From NCBI GenBank assembly GCA_025361145.1, contig JANYAV010000013.1:1-41016 (forward strand): DNA of 41,016 nucleotides. Direction: 5' to 3'. Within the stretch, counting starts at the first letter, position 1; each line of letters opens with the position of its first letter. The position numbers and the translations under genes were made by a program. The stretch comes from Dehalococcoidia bacterium. Its GTDB lineage: Bacteria; Chloroflexota; Dehalococcoidia; Dehalococcoidales; UBA3254. The notes under the pieces were generated by a model, which was not told the DNA's origin, did not search any database, and saw only the letters and a program-made list of their open reading frames with translations. Positions 24,679 through 32,240 of this stretch are shown here, piece after piece.

Positions 24679-25764
24679 ATGACAATGCATAGACTACTGC
24701 TGATAGCGCTGATTTCTATCACCCTGCTGTCTCTGCTTTTAAGTAGCTGTGGCGGTTCAGTATCTACGTCTTCGCCGGCCTTAAAAACTTATGAACTTAA
24801 AATTGCCCTCGGTACTCCTCCCGGTCATCCCATCACTCTGACTTGGGAGGATTGGGTTAAGGACATCGAGGCCGCCACCGGAGGCAGAGTCACCGCTAAA
24901 ATTTACAATTCAGGGTCATTAATTCCCGAGGCTCAGATTAGAAGTGCCCTTGTTTCAGGTATTGCCGACTGCGGTAATTTTGTACCCGCCAATACGCCGG
25001 GCGTCTTCAATGTCCTGGAAGGTTTTGAGCTGCCAGGCAATGGACCTGCCAGTGGAGTCAGCGGCAGCTTAGCGCTTTGGGAAGCCTATAAGTCCACGCC
25101 CGCAGCCCAGGCTGAATCTAGTGACCTCAAAGTTCTCTGGTTAGCAACTTCGGGAAGCGCTCATATTGGCACGGTGAACCGACCCATTCGTACCCTCGGG
25201 GATATCAAGGGCCTGGCAATCAGAGGGTCAGGGGTGACTCTGGATGCTCTCAACGCTCTGGGAGCGACCGGAGTATCTATGGCTATGGTAGATACCTATC
25301 TCAATCTTAAAAAAGGTGTAGTTGATGGCGCTGTTAATCCCTTGGACGTTATTAAAAGTATGGCCTTTGGCGACCTTTACCACTACTATACTATCTGTAA
25401 TATCTACTCATCCTATAGGTTTTATGGCGCCATGAGCCTTCATGCTTGGAATTCTCTACCCACTGACCTGCAAACGATTATTGCCGATGTCAGCGATGGT
25501 TATGCCTTGAAGATGGGGCAATATTTTGATCAGGGTAATGAGGCGGCCTATCAGGTCTGCCTCGATAAAAATATAGAAATAATCCGCCTATCTTCGGCTG
25601 AAACCACACTCTGGGAAAATAGTTGGAAGCCAATTCGTGAAAAGTGGGCCGCCGATATGACAGCCAGAGGCCTCCCGGGCCAGCATCTGCTTAATCAGGC
25701 AGGAAGCTTGTTAGCCAAATATTATCCCCTCTATCCCGACCCATTGGGCTTGCATTTCAAATAG
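24679..25764 (+). CDS. TRAP transporter substrate-binding lipoprotein (DctP-like), orphan
   Basis: Extracytoplasmic receptor that would bind an organic acid or similar solute. It has a lipoprotein signal peptide with lipobox L-L-S-S-C, followed by a Gly/Ser-rich linker and a DctP-type domain: I-A-L-G-T-P-P-G-H-P, T-G-G-R-V-T-A-K-I-Y-N-S-G-S-L, I-R-T-L-G-D-I-K-G-L-A-I-R, and the family signature V-D-G-A-V-N-P. The frame is open to a GTG at 24640, but the ATG at 24679 gives the proper signal peptide (361 aa). No DctQ/DctM membrane genes are in the window, so it either serves a transporter elsewhere or signals to the divergent sensor kinase. Confidence 0.88.
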   Translation: MTMHRLLLIALISITLLSLLLSSCGGSVSTSSPALKTYELKIALGTPPGHPITLTWEDWVKDIEAATGGRVTAKIYNSGSLIPEAQIRSALVSGIADCGNFVPANTPGVFNVLEGFELPGNGPASGVSGSLALWEAYKSTPAAQAESSDLKVLWLATSGSAHIGTVNRPIRTLGDIKGLAIRGSGVTLDALNALGATGVSMAMVDTYLNLKKGVVDGAVNPLDVIKSMAFGDLYHYYTICNIYSSYRFYGAMSLHAWNSLPTDLQTIIADVSDGYALKMGQYFDQGNEAAYQVCLDKNIEIIRLSSAETTLWENSWKPIREKWAADMTARGLPGQHLLNQAGSLLAKYYPLYPDPLGLHFK

Positions 25765-25780
25765 CTTAAAGCAGGGTTCT

Positions 25781-25858
25781 TCAAAATACAAACTACCAAT
25801 TACATATTACACATTACACGTAATCTGGTTCCTCTAACTACAAACTACAAATTACACG
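25781..25858. repeat. AT-rich ATTAC repeat, dispersed copy
   Basis: ACCAATTACATATTACACATTAC, a 12-nt spacer, then TTCCTCTAACTACAAACTACAAATTACAC. The copies at 21172-21237 and 20760-20830 have the same order of blocks. It opens a gene-free stretch of about 360 bp between the TRAP receptor gene and tRNA-Arg. Confidence 0.55.
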
Positions 25859-25870
25859 TCCCCCTCTCTC

Positions 25871-25929
25871 GGTAAAGGTCGGTAAAGGTCGGACCTCGCA
25901 ATCGCCTTTCCCAATGCAGGTCTGACCTT
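25871..25929. repeat. GGTAAAGGTC tandem pair and AGGTCNGACCT palindromes
   Basis: GGTAAAGGTC occurs twice in tandem (25871-25890). AAGGTCGGACCT (25885-25896) and AGGTCTGACCTT (25918-25929) are inverted copies of each other (11 of 12), and each is itself an 11-bp palindrome centred on G or T. They can pair as a stem around a 21-nt loop. No gene is present; this may be a REP-like element. Confidence 0.5.
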
Positions 25930-26121
25930 ATGAAACTCCTGGCTCCCTTTCTCTACTGTTCCAAACGACTAACCATCGAAGATCCCGCCGCCGCAGGTCC
26001 TGCATGAGTGGAACGAATCGGGATGATTTTTGACTTATTTTGGAAATCCTGCATAGCTAACGCTCAGGTATCGTTGATTTGTGCAAATTCAGTTTTTTCT
26101 ATAAAATGGAATGTGGATCAT

Positions 26122-26194
26122 GCCCCTGTAACTCAGGTGGATAGAGTGCTGGCCTCCGAAGCCGGATGCGAGAGTTCGAGTCTCTCCAGGGGCA
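26122..26194 (+). tRNA. tRNA-Arg (anticodon CCG)
   Basis: A 73-nt cloverleaf: acceptor GCCCCTG/CAGGGGC with discriminator A, anticodon loop CTCCGAA (CCG), T-loop GTTCGAGTC. CCA is not encoded (GGT follows), unlike the tRNA-Ser genes in the same window. TATAAA at 26099-26104 is a possible -10. The gene is enclosed by inverted arms GGATGATTTTT (26021-26031) and AAAAATCATCC (26207-26217). Confidence 0.95.
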
Positions 26195-26282
26195 GGTATT
26201 TTGCTTAAAAATCATCCGCTCCATTCGGCCTGGTTGCTTCTACAAGTAAACCGGAAAGCAGATGCATCGCGGTTACTCATAT

Positions 26283-26288
26283 TATAAT
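26283..26288 (+). promoter_or_regulatory. -10 box upstream of porC
   Basis: TATAAT about 50 nt before the porC TTG start; the -35 region is weak. The leader carries AAAGGAGGT at 26325-26333. Confidence 0.42.
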
Positions 26289-26337
26289 TGTGCGGGAGAT
26301 TGGTTGTAAGTTGCGAATATCGCAAAAGGAGGTCATC

Positions 26338-26931
26338 TTGGAGTATCCCGGAAAAATGATTGAAATAAGGTGGCATGGTAGGGGTGGGCAGGGTGCTGTA
26401 ACCTCAGCCGAAATCATGGCAGAATCTGCCATTAGTGAAGGTAAATATGCTCAGGCTTTTCCCAGCTTTGGGCCAGAAAGACGCGGCGCTCCGGTTCAGG
26501 CTTTTGTTAGAATTAGCGCTGACCAGCCCATCCGTATGCGGTTTTCTATTACAGATCCGGATGTGGTAGTAGTCCTGGATCCCGGCTTATTGGGCGCGGT
26601 AAACGTAGCAGCCGGGCTTAAACCGGGTGGCATTATTGTCATCAATACTGTTAAAACTGTTGCGCAAATTCGTCAGGAATATAACCTCAATGTCAGATTA
26701 GCCACGGTGACAGCTACCAAAATAGCTCTGGAACAGTTAGGCGTCCCGATCACTAATACCACTATGATCGGCGCGGTTTTGAAAATAACCGAGGCTGTAA
26801 AAATGGAATCTTTAATTGAGCCGATCACCAAGCGTTTTGGTCGTCTGGCAGAAAAAAATATTAGCGCTCTTAAAAGAGCCTATGCAGAAACTATTATTGA
26901 GGAGTTAGCCGGTGACAAACTCAGAAGATAA
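26338..26931 (+). CDS. porC: 2-oxoacid (pyruvate) ferredoxin oxidoreductase gamma subunit
   Basis: Gamma subunit of the four-subunit archaeal-type POR that converts pyruvate, CoA and oxidised ferredoxin to acetyl-CoA, CO2 and reduced ferredoxin (reversible). Signature near the start: W-H-G-R-G-G-Q-G-A-V-T-S-A-E; then F-P-S-F-G-P-E-R-R-G-A-P-V and V-V-L-D-P-G-L-L. A GTG at 26290 extends the frame, but the TTG at 26338 follows AAAGGAGGT by 4 nt and is preferred (197 aa). Its end overlaps porD by 20 bp. The order gamma-delta-alpha-beta is the standard one. Confidence 0.93.
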   Translation: MEYPGKMIEIRWHGRGGQGAVTSAEIMAESAISEGKYAQAFPSFGPERRGAPVQAFVRISADQPIRMRFSITDPDVVVVLDPGLLGAVNVAAGLKPGGIIVINTVKTVAQIRQEYNLNVRLATVTATKIALEQLGVPITNTTMIGAVLKITEAVKMESLIEPITKRFGRLAEKNISALKRAYAETIIEELAGDKLRR

Positions 26932-27205
26932 AATGACCTGGAAAGATGTAGAAATTGGCTGTATCGTCACTAAACCTGGCAGCGCGACAATCACGCAGAC
27001 TGGTGATTGGCGTTCACGCCGGCCCACCTACGATTTTTCTAAATGTATTAAATGTGCGATCTGTCAGACTTACTGTCCCGAAGGCTGCATTCATCAGAAC
27101 GAGAAAGGTAATTATGTGGCAGATCTGTTTTATTGTAAGGGCTGTGGTATTTGCGCCAAGGAATGCCCCAAGAAAGTAATTACCATGATTGAGGAGAAAG
27201 AATAG
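26912..27205 (+). CDS. porD: 2-oxoacid ferredoxin oxidoreductase delta subunit (2[4Fe-4S] ferredoxin)
   Basis: A 97-aa ferredoxin subunit that passes electrons from the TPP-bearing beta subunit to free ferredoxin. Two cluster motifs: C45-C48-C51-C55 and C75-C78-C81-C85. The N-terminal about 35 residues (T-K-P-G-S-A...T-G-D-W-R) are the typical POR delta lead. GTG start with GAGGAG at family spacing; the stop TAG shares its G with the porA GTG. Confidence 0.94.
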   Translation: MTNSEDKMTWKDVEIGCIVTKPGSATITQTGDWRSRRPTYDFSKCIKCAICQTYCPEGCIHQNEKGNYVADLFYCKGCGICAKECPKKVITMIEEKE

Positions 27206-28377
27206 TGGCTAAGCGAACAGGAATAGAAGTCTCCATAGCGGTCAGCGAGGCTGTCAAGCTGGCTAATACCGATGTTATCGCCGCTTATCCTATCACTCCC
27301 CAAACTCATATTGTTGAACACCTGGCAGAACTGGTGGCTCAGGGAGAACTCAACGCAGAGTATATTCCGGTAGAATCCGAACATTCTGCCATGAGCGCCT
27401 GCCTGGGTTCCTCCGCTGCCGGCGCCCGCACCTTTACTGCGACTGCCGGTCAGGGACTGGAACTAATGCATGAAGTGGTCTATGTGGCTTCCTCCATGCG
27501 CTTGCCTATTGTGATGGCGGTGGCTAACCGGGCGCTTTCAGGCCCCTTAAGCGTCTGGGGTGATCATTCAGATGTGATGTCAGTCAGGGATACCGGTTGG
27601 ATACAAATCTTTGTCGAGAATGGGCAGGAAGCGGTGGATAACACTATTTGCGCTTTCCGCATGGCGGAAGACTCACGAGTGCTACTGCCGGTTATGGTGC
27701 ATCTGGACGGTTTCCATCTATCTCACATGGTTGAGCCGATCATGATGCCCGATCAAAAAGAAGTCGATGAATTTTTACCTCCCTTCAATTATCCTCTGCC
27801 TCTTGATCCCAGTAAACCGGTTACCATGGGAGCCTTTGCCCCACCCATAGTCTTTACTGAGGCAAAATGGGCGCAGGAGATGAATTTGGAGCAGTCCAAA
27901 GACGTCATTCTGGAGGTCTGGAAGAAATTCGGCGATAAATTTGGCCGTTATTATAATCCCGTTGAGTGCTACCGCTGCGATGATTGCGAAACGCTGATTA
28001 TGACCATGGGCAGTTTCTCTGAAACAGCTATGATGGCGATAGATAAATTAAGGGAAGAAGGAAAAAAGATAGGTTTGTTCCGTATTAGACTCTGGCGTCC
28101 TTTCCCCTTTGAAGAGGTTAGAGAGACAGTTAAGAACGCCAAAGCGATCATTGTTTTAGACCGGGCGATTTCGCTGGGTATGGGCGGTCCGGTTGCTTCA
28201 GAGTTAAGAAATGCCCTTTATCCTTTGGAGAAACGGCCTAAGATAATGGGTTTCGTGGGTGGTCTGGGTGGGCGGGATATTACCCCCACCGATTTTGAGA
28301 AGATCATTAAGCGCGGCCTGGAAATCGCTGCTGCTGGCAGCAATCGAGAATTTGAGATTTACGGGGTGAGAGAATAA
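27205..28377 (+). CDS. porA: 2-oxoacid (pyruvate) ferredoxin oxidoreductase alpha subunit
   Basis: A 390-aa alpha subunit carrying the pyrimidine-binding and transketolase C-terminal-like domains. Near the N-terminus A-A-Y-P-I-T-P-Q-T is the family hallmark, followed by E-S-E-H-S-A-M-S-A-C-L-G and T-A-T-A-G-Q-G-L. The segment E-C-Y-R-C-D-D-C before the C-terminal domain is Cys-rich, unusual enough to note. The pyruvate preference is inferred; 2-ketoisovalerate forms are similar. One-base overlaps with porD and porB show tight coupling. Confidence 0.93.
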   Translation: MAKRTGIEVSIAVSEAVKLANTDVIAAYPITPQTHIVEHLAELVAQGELNAEYIPVESEHSAMSACLGSSAAGARTFTATAGQGLELMHEVVYVASSMRLPIVMAVANRALSGPLSVWGDHSDVMSVRDTGWIQIFVENGQEAVDNTICAFRMAEDSRVLLPVMVHLDGFHLSHMVEPIMMPDQKEVDEFLPPFNYPLPLDPSKPVTMGAFAPPIVFTEAKWAQEMNLEQSKDVILEVWKKFGDKFGRYYNPVECYRCDDCETLIMTMGSFSETAMMAIDKLREEGKKIGLFRIRLWRPFPFEEVRETVKNAKAIIVLDRAISLGMGGPVASELRNALYPLEKRPKIMGFVGGLGGRDITPTDFEKIIKRGLEIAAAGSNREFEIYGVRE

Positions 28378-29285
28378 TGAGCAAACAGACTGTGGTTGAA
28401 ACCAAAGAAAGATTCGCTCCCGGTCACCGCGCCTGTATCGGCTGTGCTGAAGCTCTGGCCGTCAGGATGGTCTGCAAGGTCCTGGGAGATAACGTCATTA
28501 TAGTTAACGCTACCGGCTGCATGGAAATCGTTTCCAGCCAGATGCCCTTCACCTCCTGGACGGTGCCCTGGATTCATACCCTTTTTGAGAATAACTCGGC
28601 GGTCGCTTCCGGTATCGAAGCCGGGCTGAAAGCGCTGACGCGCAAAGGTGTGCGGGATATGTCATCTACCAAAGTAGTCGCCATGGGTGGTGACGGCTCT
28701 ACCCTGGATATTGGTCTGCAAGCTCTTTCGGGAGCCATGGAAAGAGGGCATAATTTCCTGTATATTTGTTTTGATAACGAAGCGTACATGAATACCGGTA
28801 TTCAGCGCTCTTCATCCACCCCTTATGGCGCTACCACCACCACTTCGCCTGCGGGTAAAGCCAGCATCGGCCAGTTCTCCTGGAAAAAGAACCTGCCAGC
28901 CATTGCGGCCGCCCATAACATTCCCTATGTAGCCACTGCTTGTCCCAGCTACCATCGTGATCTGGCGATGAAGGTCAAGAAGGGCATGGAAGTAAAAGGC
29001 CCCGCTTACATACAGATTTTATCACCCTGCCCCACCGGTTGGCGCTGCCCTACCGATAATGCGGTGGAAGTCGGTCGTTCAGCCGTTCAGTGCGGCATGT
29101 ATCCCATCTACGAGGTGGAGAATGGCAAATATAAGATCAATGTGTCTCCTGAACCGCTTAAACCCGTGGTCGAATACTTAAAAGGGCAGGGCAGATTCAG
29201 ACATTTGGCGGATACAGATATCAACAAAATCCAGGATAAAGTCAATCAGGATTGGGCGCATCTTAAAGAATTAGCAAAAATTTAG
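28377..29285 (+). CDS. porB: 2-oxoacid (pyruvate) ferredoxin oxidoreductase beta subunit
   Basis: TPP-binding beta subunit, 302 aa. The TPP/Mg motif G-G-D-G-S (104-108) through D-N-E-A-Y-M-N-T-G (133-141) is intact. Four cysteines placed to hold the proximal [4Fe-4S] cluster are C20, C23 (C-I-G-C), C48 and C218 (L-S-P-C-P-T-G-W). The ATG overlaps the porA stop (TAATG). A strong terminator follows. Confidence 0.94.
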   Translation: MSKQTVVETKERFAPGHRACIGCAEALAVRMVCKVLGDNVIIVNATGCMEIVSSQMPFTSWTVPWIHTLFENNSAVASGIEAGLKALTRKGVRDMSSTKVVAMGGDGSTLDIGLQALSGAMERGHNFLYICFDNEAYMNTGIQRSSSTPYGATTTTSPAGKASIGQFSWKKNLPAIAAAHNIPYVATACPSYHRDLAMKVKKGMEVKGPAYIQILSPCPTGWRCPTDNAVEVGRSAVQCGMYPIYEVENGKYKINVSPEPLKPVVEYLKGQGRFRHLADTDINKIQDKVNQDWAHLKELAKI

Positions 29286-29307
29286 TCGTATACCCGAAAG
29301 GTAAAAT

Positions 29308-29345
29308 GGGGCGGTTCAAAATTTTGAACCGCCCCTTGTTTTTGC
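29308..29345 (+). terminator. Intrinsic terminator of the por operon
   Basis: A perfect 14-bp palindrome arm, GGGGCGGTTCAAAA and its complement (29308-29335), is followed by TTGTTTTTG. Confidence 0.88.
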
Positions 29346-29385
29346 TAGATATGGATCATATTTTGAAGATGAAGTCTGGTAAAAC

Positions 29386-29414
29386 TTGATTTTAGAGCTG
29401 ATTTACCGTAAAAT
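29386..29414 (+). promoter_or_regulatory. Promoter of tRNA-Ile
   Basis: TTGATT (29386-29391), 17-nt spacer, TAAAAT (29409-29414); predicted start about 7 nt before the mature 5' end of the tRNA. Confidence 0.6.
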
Positions 29415-29427
29415 CATAAAGGTCTGC

Positions 29428-29500
29428 GGGCGCTTAGCTCAGCTGGTAGAGCACAGATCTGATAAGTCTGCGGTCAATGGTTCGATCCCATTAGCGCCCA
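29428..29500 (+). tRNA. tRNA-Ile (anticodon GAT)
   Basis: Acceptor GGGCGCT/AGCGCCC, D-loop AGCTCAGCTGGTAGAGC, anticodon loop CTGATAA (GAT), T-loop GGTTCGATCCC, discriminator A. Only CC of CCA is encoded (CCG follows). It is a lone gene, not in an rRNA spacer, so this genome's tRNA-Ile is unlinked from rRNA here. Confidence 0.96.
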
Positions 29501-29718
29501 CCGTATCGATTCTACGCATCGCGCCCTTCCCTAATTCTTTTAAGATTATGTTATCGCTGTCTTTTTAAATAGCCTATACTACACCAAAAACTATTCCATG
29601 TTATTTATCGTAAGCCGTTTAGCGCATTTCTATTGCCTTATCGCGGATTGCGCAAATCCGTTACCGCATTATGGATAAAGTCGGCGGGTCTGGGTACAGA
29701 ATTATAAATAGCGATATA

Positions 29719-29990
29719 GTCCCATTTCTGATGCCGTAGCGTTAAAAAATGGAGACAATATAACCATCATCGGCAGCAGCGGCTACAACGAATGGTTCAA
29801 AATTGATACAGATTCAATTTTAAGTTATAAAAAGCTCGACAAGGCCAAAGTGATTGTTGTCTCAACTGATAATACACCCATATATGATAGTGTGATAAAT
29901 ACAGGCGATATATACTCCGAAGGATTGCTTTATCGTTTTTGAGAGTAACCGGGTGATACGCTAAAGATGATGGCTGAAGAAGCGAAATAA
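29719..29990 (+). pseudogene. Decayed C-terminal fragment of a serine-hydrolase paralogue
   Basis: No intact ORF is present, but frame 3 reads G-D-N-I-T-I-I-G-S-S-G-Y-N-E-W, then D-S-I-L-S-Y-K-K, then I-Y-D-S-V-I-N-T-G-D, then P-G-D-T-L-K, interrupted by TGA at 29940 and TAA at 29946 and ending at TAA 29988-29990. The same order occurs in the last 75 residues of the serine hydrolase at 32241 (G-S-E-G-Y-N-E-W, V-Y-D-S-V-I-D-T-G-E, P-G-D-T-F-K). Roughly a third of residues match, so this is a diverged paralogue and not a fresh copy. It lies on the opposite strand. The 29501-29718 stretch before it shows nothing recognisable. Confidence 0.68.
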
Positions 29991-30017
29991 TAACCCATAT
30001 TGTCAAAGATAAAGATA

Positions 30018-30046
30018 AAGCGGCCGGATTATTAATCCGGCCGCTT
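30018..30046. terminator. Terminator hairpin after the S9 peptidase gene
   Basis: AAGCGGCCGGATTA and its complement form a 14-bp inverted repeat separated by one base; physically the loop is about 9 nt (ATTATTAAT). Minus-strand flank CTTTATCTTT suits the leftward peptidase gene, which ends at 30088; the plus-strand flank ACTTTTA suits the decayed fragment. Confidence 0.75.
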
Positions 30047-30087
30047 ACTTTTACAGGTTCTCTGAAGTGGGTGCTGCCAAGTTGTCT

Positions 30088-32190
30088 TTATTTAGCAGTT
30101 AAATATCCATTAAACCAGTTGATCTCACGTTCCCACATATCCCGTATCAATTTCGGTTCGCCCGGAAAATGGCCGGAACGGGGGTATATCACCATTTTTG
30201 AGGGTACATTTCTCAGCTTAAGTGCGTTGTAAAATTCCTGCGCCTGTCCGAGCGGGACTCTCTGGTCCAACTGACCGTGCAGTATCAACGTAGGTGTGAT
30301 TACATCCTCGACTTGCATGATGGGAGAGCGCGAGAGATACAGATCGTAATTATCCCAGAAATATCCTCCGAAGTAGTCTGGCATATAATTGATGATATCC
30401 AGGGTTCCGGTATCGCTGATGAGGTCTGACATCCCATCTATCGTAGCAGCAGCCTTAAACTTACTGGTCCGGGTGACTGCCCAGGCAGTCATATAACCAC
30501 CATAGCTCTGTCCCATGATAGCCAGGCGGTCCGGATCGGCTATACCCCTGTTCACCAAGTAGTCAACTCCGGCTATAATGTCTTCATAATCTTTCCCGCC
30601 CCAGTCTTTGTAATTCGCCCTGGTGAAATCAGCTCCGTAGCCAGATGAACCCCGGATATTCGGCCTTAACACGGCAAAGCCCTGGGCAGCGAATGATCCG
30701 GCGGGACTGATATACCAGCTTCGGCCTCCGGCATAGTATTCAAAGAACGACGCTGATGGTCCGCCGTGAATTTCTACAACCAGGGGATATTTATGGTCCG
30801 GCTTGCCTCCGGCGGGATAAGTCAAAGTGCCTTCGATAGTCATTCCGTCCTTAGCTTTCCATTGTACTGTTTCGGACTTCCAAACAGCTTCGGTAGGAAC
30901 TTTGGTATTCAGGTGGCTGACCCTGGTGAGTTGAAGATTATTATTTCCATCCAGTACGGCCGCATATACTTCCTGAGGATTATCAAAATCTTCCATGATC
31001 AATCCCAACCTGGTACAGTTACTACTTATCTTGCCGCCCTCAATATAACCGCGGGTAAGGATGTCACGAGGTGCGGAGCCGTCGGCAGGCAGCGCGGTAA
31101 TTGCCACTTTGGTACCCCGGGCATTGGAAATATATAGGTATTTACTATCCGCGGACCAGCCAAGAAGTCCCATAGGGCCGAGCAACAGACTTTCATTTTG
31201 ATCTTTGGCCAAAACGCGTGGCTGACCTCCCGCGGCCGGTATGATAGTAACATCCATCATGACGTAAAATGAATCAATCGATTCGTATGCGATCCATTTT
31301 CCGTCCGGGGAATACTTGACATGGTTATAACCAAGACGCTGGCCGGGCAGCACAAGGTCGGTTACGTTGCCACTTTTCAGGTCCAGCGTGGAGATAGTGG
31401 CCGGGTACTCATACTCCGGCATAACAAGATGTTGTCGGACAAAGGTGACTGCTTTCCCGTCCGGCGAGTAATCCCAGCTATAAATGCTATAATCGCCATT
31501 AGTGACCTGATGCATTCCGTAATTACCGGATGAATCCTTGCGGGTTGACACTGTCCACAGACGGACCATCTTTTCATTTTCACCGACAACAATGGGGTCA
31601 TCCTTTTCATTAGCAGCCTTAATTTCCTCGGCGGTCGGTGGATCGGGCGCCATGTAGCTGATGAACGACCCGTCGTTAGACCAGCGGAACAAGTAAGCCG
31701 CTATAGCGACATGGGTCAGCTGGATTGCCTCGCCGCCTTCCGCCGGCATCAGCCATATTTCGTTTTTGCCTGTAGCCGGAGAAAGAAAAGCGATCTGTTT
31801 CCCATCCGGAGACCATTGCGGACTGTGAAAGGAACCCTCACCTTTAGTAAGTTGCACGGTATTTTCGCCATTTATATCGGAAAGATAGATGTGCGAATCT
31901 AGCACACTTTGAGTATCGGTCATTATAGCTCTGGAGACAGAATAAATAACCTTTTTTCCATCCGGAGATATATCCGCTTCAGACATTGAGGCCATATTCA
32001 AGGTGTTGTCCAGTGTCCAGCCGGATGACGCCGCTTTGGAAGGTTCTACTGCGGTCTCTTTGGGAGTCGTTATGGCGGCTGTCGGAGACACAGAAGCAGC
32101 TGGCGATGTGCTTCTTGGCGGCGGTGAAGAGCAAGATAGGGTCAAAGCAAGCAACAACGCCATTATTATGAATATCATCAATTTACGCAT
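30088..32190 (-). CDS. Lipoprotein S9-family prolyl oligopeptidase/acylaminoacyl peptidase
   Basis: Surface-anchored serine peptidase, about 700 aa. A signal peptide with lipobox L-T-L-S-C is followed by a Ser/Pro/Thr linker, a TolB/WD40-like beta-propeller (repeats of S-P-D-G-K, about 80-420) and an alpha/beta hydrolase domain. Numbering from an upstream TTG, the triad is Ser569 (G-Q-S-Y-G-G), Asp649 (G-Q-L-D-Q-R-V-P) and His681 (S-G-H-F); oxyanion H-G-G-P is near 482-485. The ATG at 32190 is preferred because AGGAG lies 9 nt before it. The serine hydrolase gene ends 50 nt upstream on the same strand, so the two are likely cotranscribed and may degrade external peptides together. Confidence 0.9.
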   Translation of the reverse strand: MRKLMIFIIMALLLALTLSCSSPPPRSTSPAASVSPTAAITTPKETAVEPSKAASSGWTLDNTLNMASMSEADISPDGKKVIYSVSRAIMTDTQSVLDSHIYLSDINGENTVQLTKGEGSFHSPQWSPDGKQIAFLSPATGKNEIWLMPAEGGEAIQLTHVAIAAYLFRWSNDGSFISYMAPDPPTAEEIKAANEKDDPIVVGENEKMVRLWTVSTRKDSSGNYGMHQVTNGDYSIYSWDYSPDGKAVTFVRQHLVMPEYEYPATISTLDLKSGNVTDLVLPGQRLGYNHVKYSPDGKWIAYESIDSFYVMMDVTIIPAAGGQPRVLAKDQNESLLLGPMGLLGWSADSKYLYISNARGTKVAITALPADGSAPRDILTRGYIEGGKISSNCTRLGLIMEDFDNPQEVYAAVLDGNNNLQLTRVSHLNTKVPTEAVWKSETVQWKAKDGMTIEGTLTYPAGGKPDHKYPLVVEIHGGPSASFFEYYAGGRSWYISPAGSFAAQGFAVLRPNIRGSSGYGADFTRANYKDWGGKDYEDIIAGVDYLVNRGIADPDRLAIMGQSYGGYMTAWAVTRTSKFKAAATIDGMSDLISDTGTLDIINYMPDYFGGYFWDNYDLYLSRSPIMQVEDVITPTLILHGQLDQRVPLGQAQEFYNALKLRNVPSKMVIYPRSGHFPGEPKLIRDMWEREINWFNGYLTAK

Positions 32191-32240
32191 CAAGAACACT
32201 CCTGTTAACAAAATATTGTCAATCGTTCTCTTCCATCTGA

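Noticed and set aside
26008-26208. 66-aa ORF on the plus strand
   Set aside because: It spans tRNA-Arg and has no ribosome site or protein-like composition.
29386-29568. 60-aa ORF on the plus strand
   Set aside because: It spans tRNA-Ile and its promoter.
29501-29718. Extension of the hydrolase pseudogene to the tRNA-Ile end
   Set aside because: No frame shows convincing similarity to the hydrolase before about 29719.
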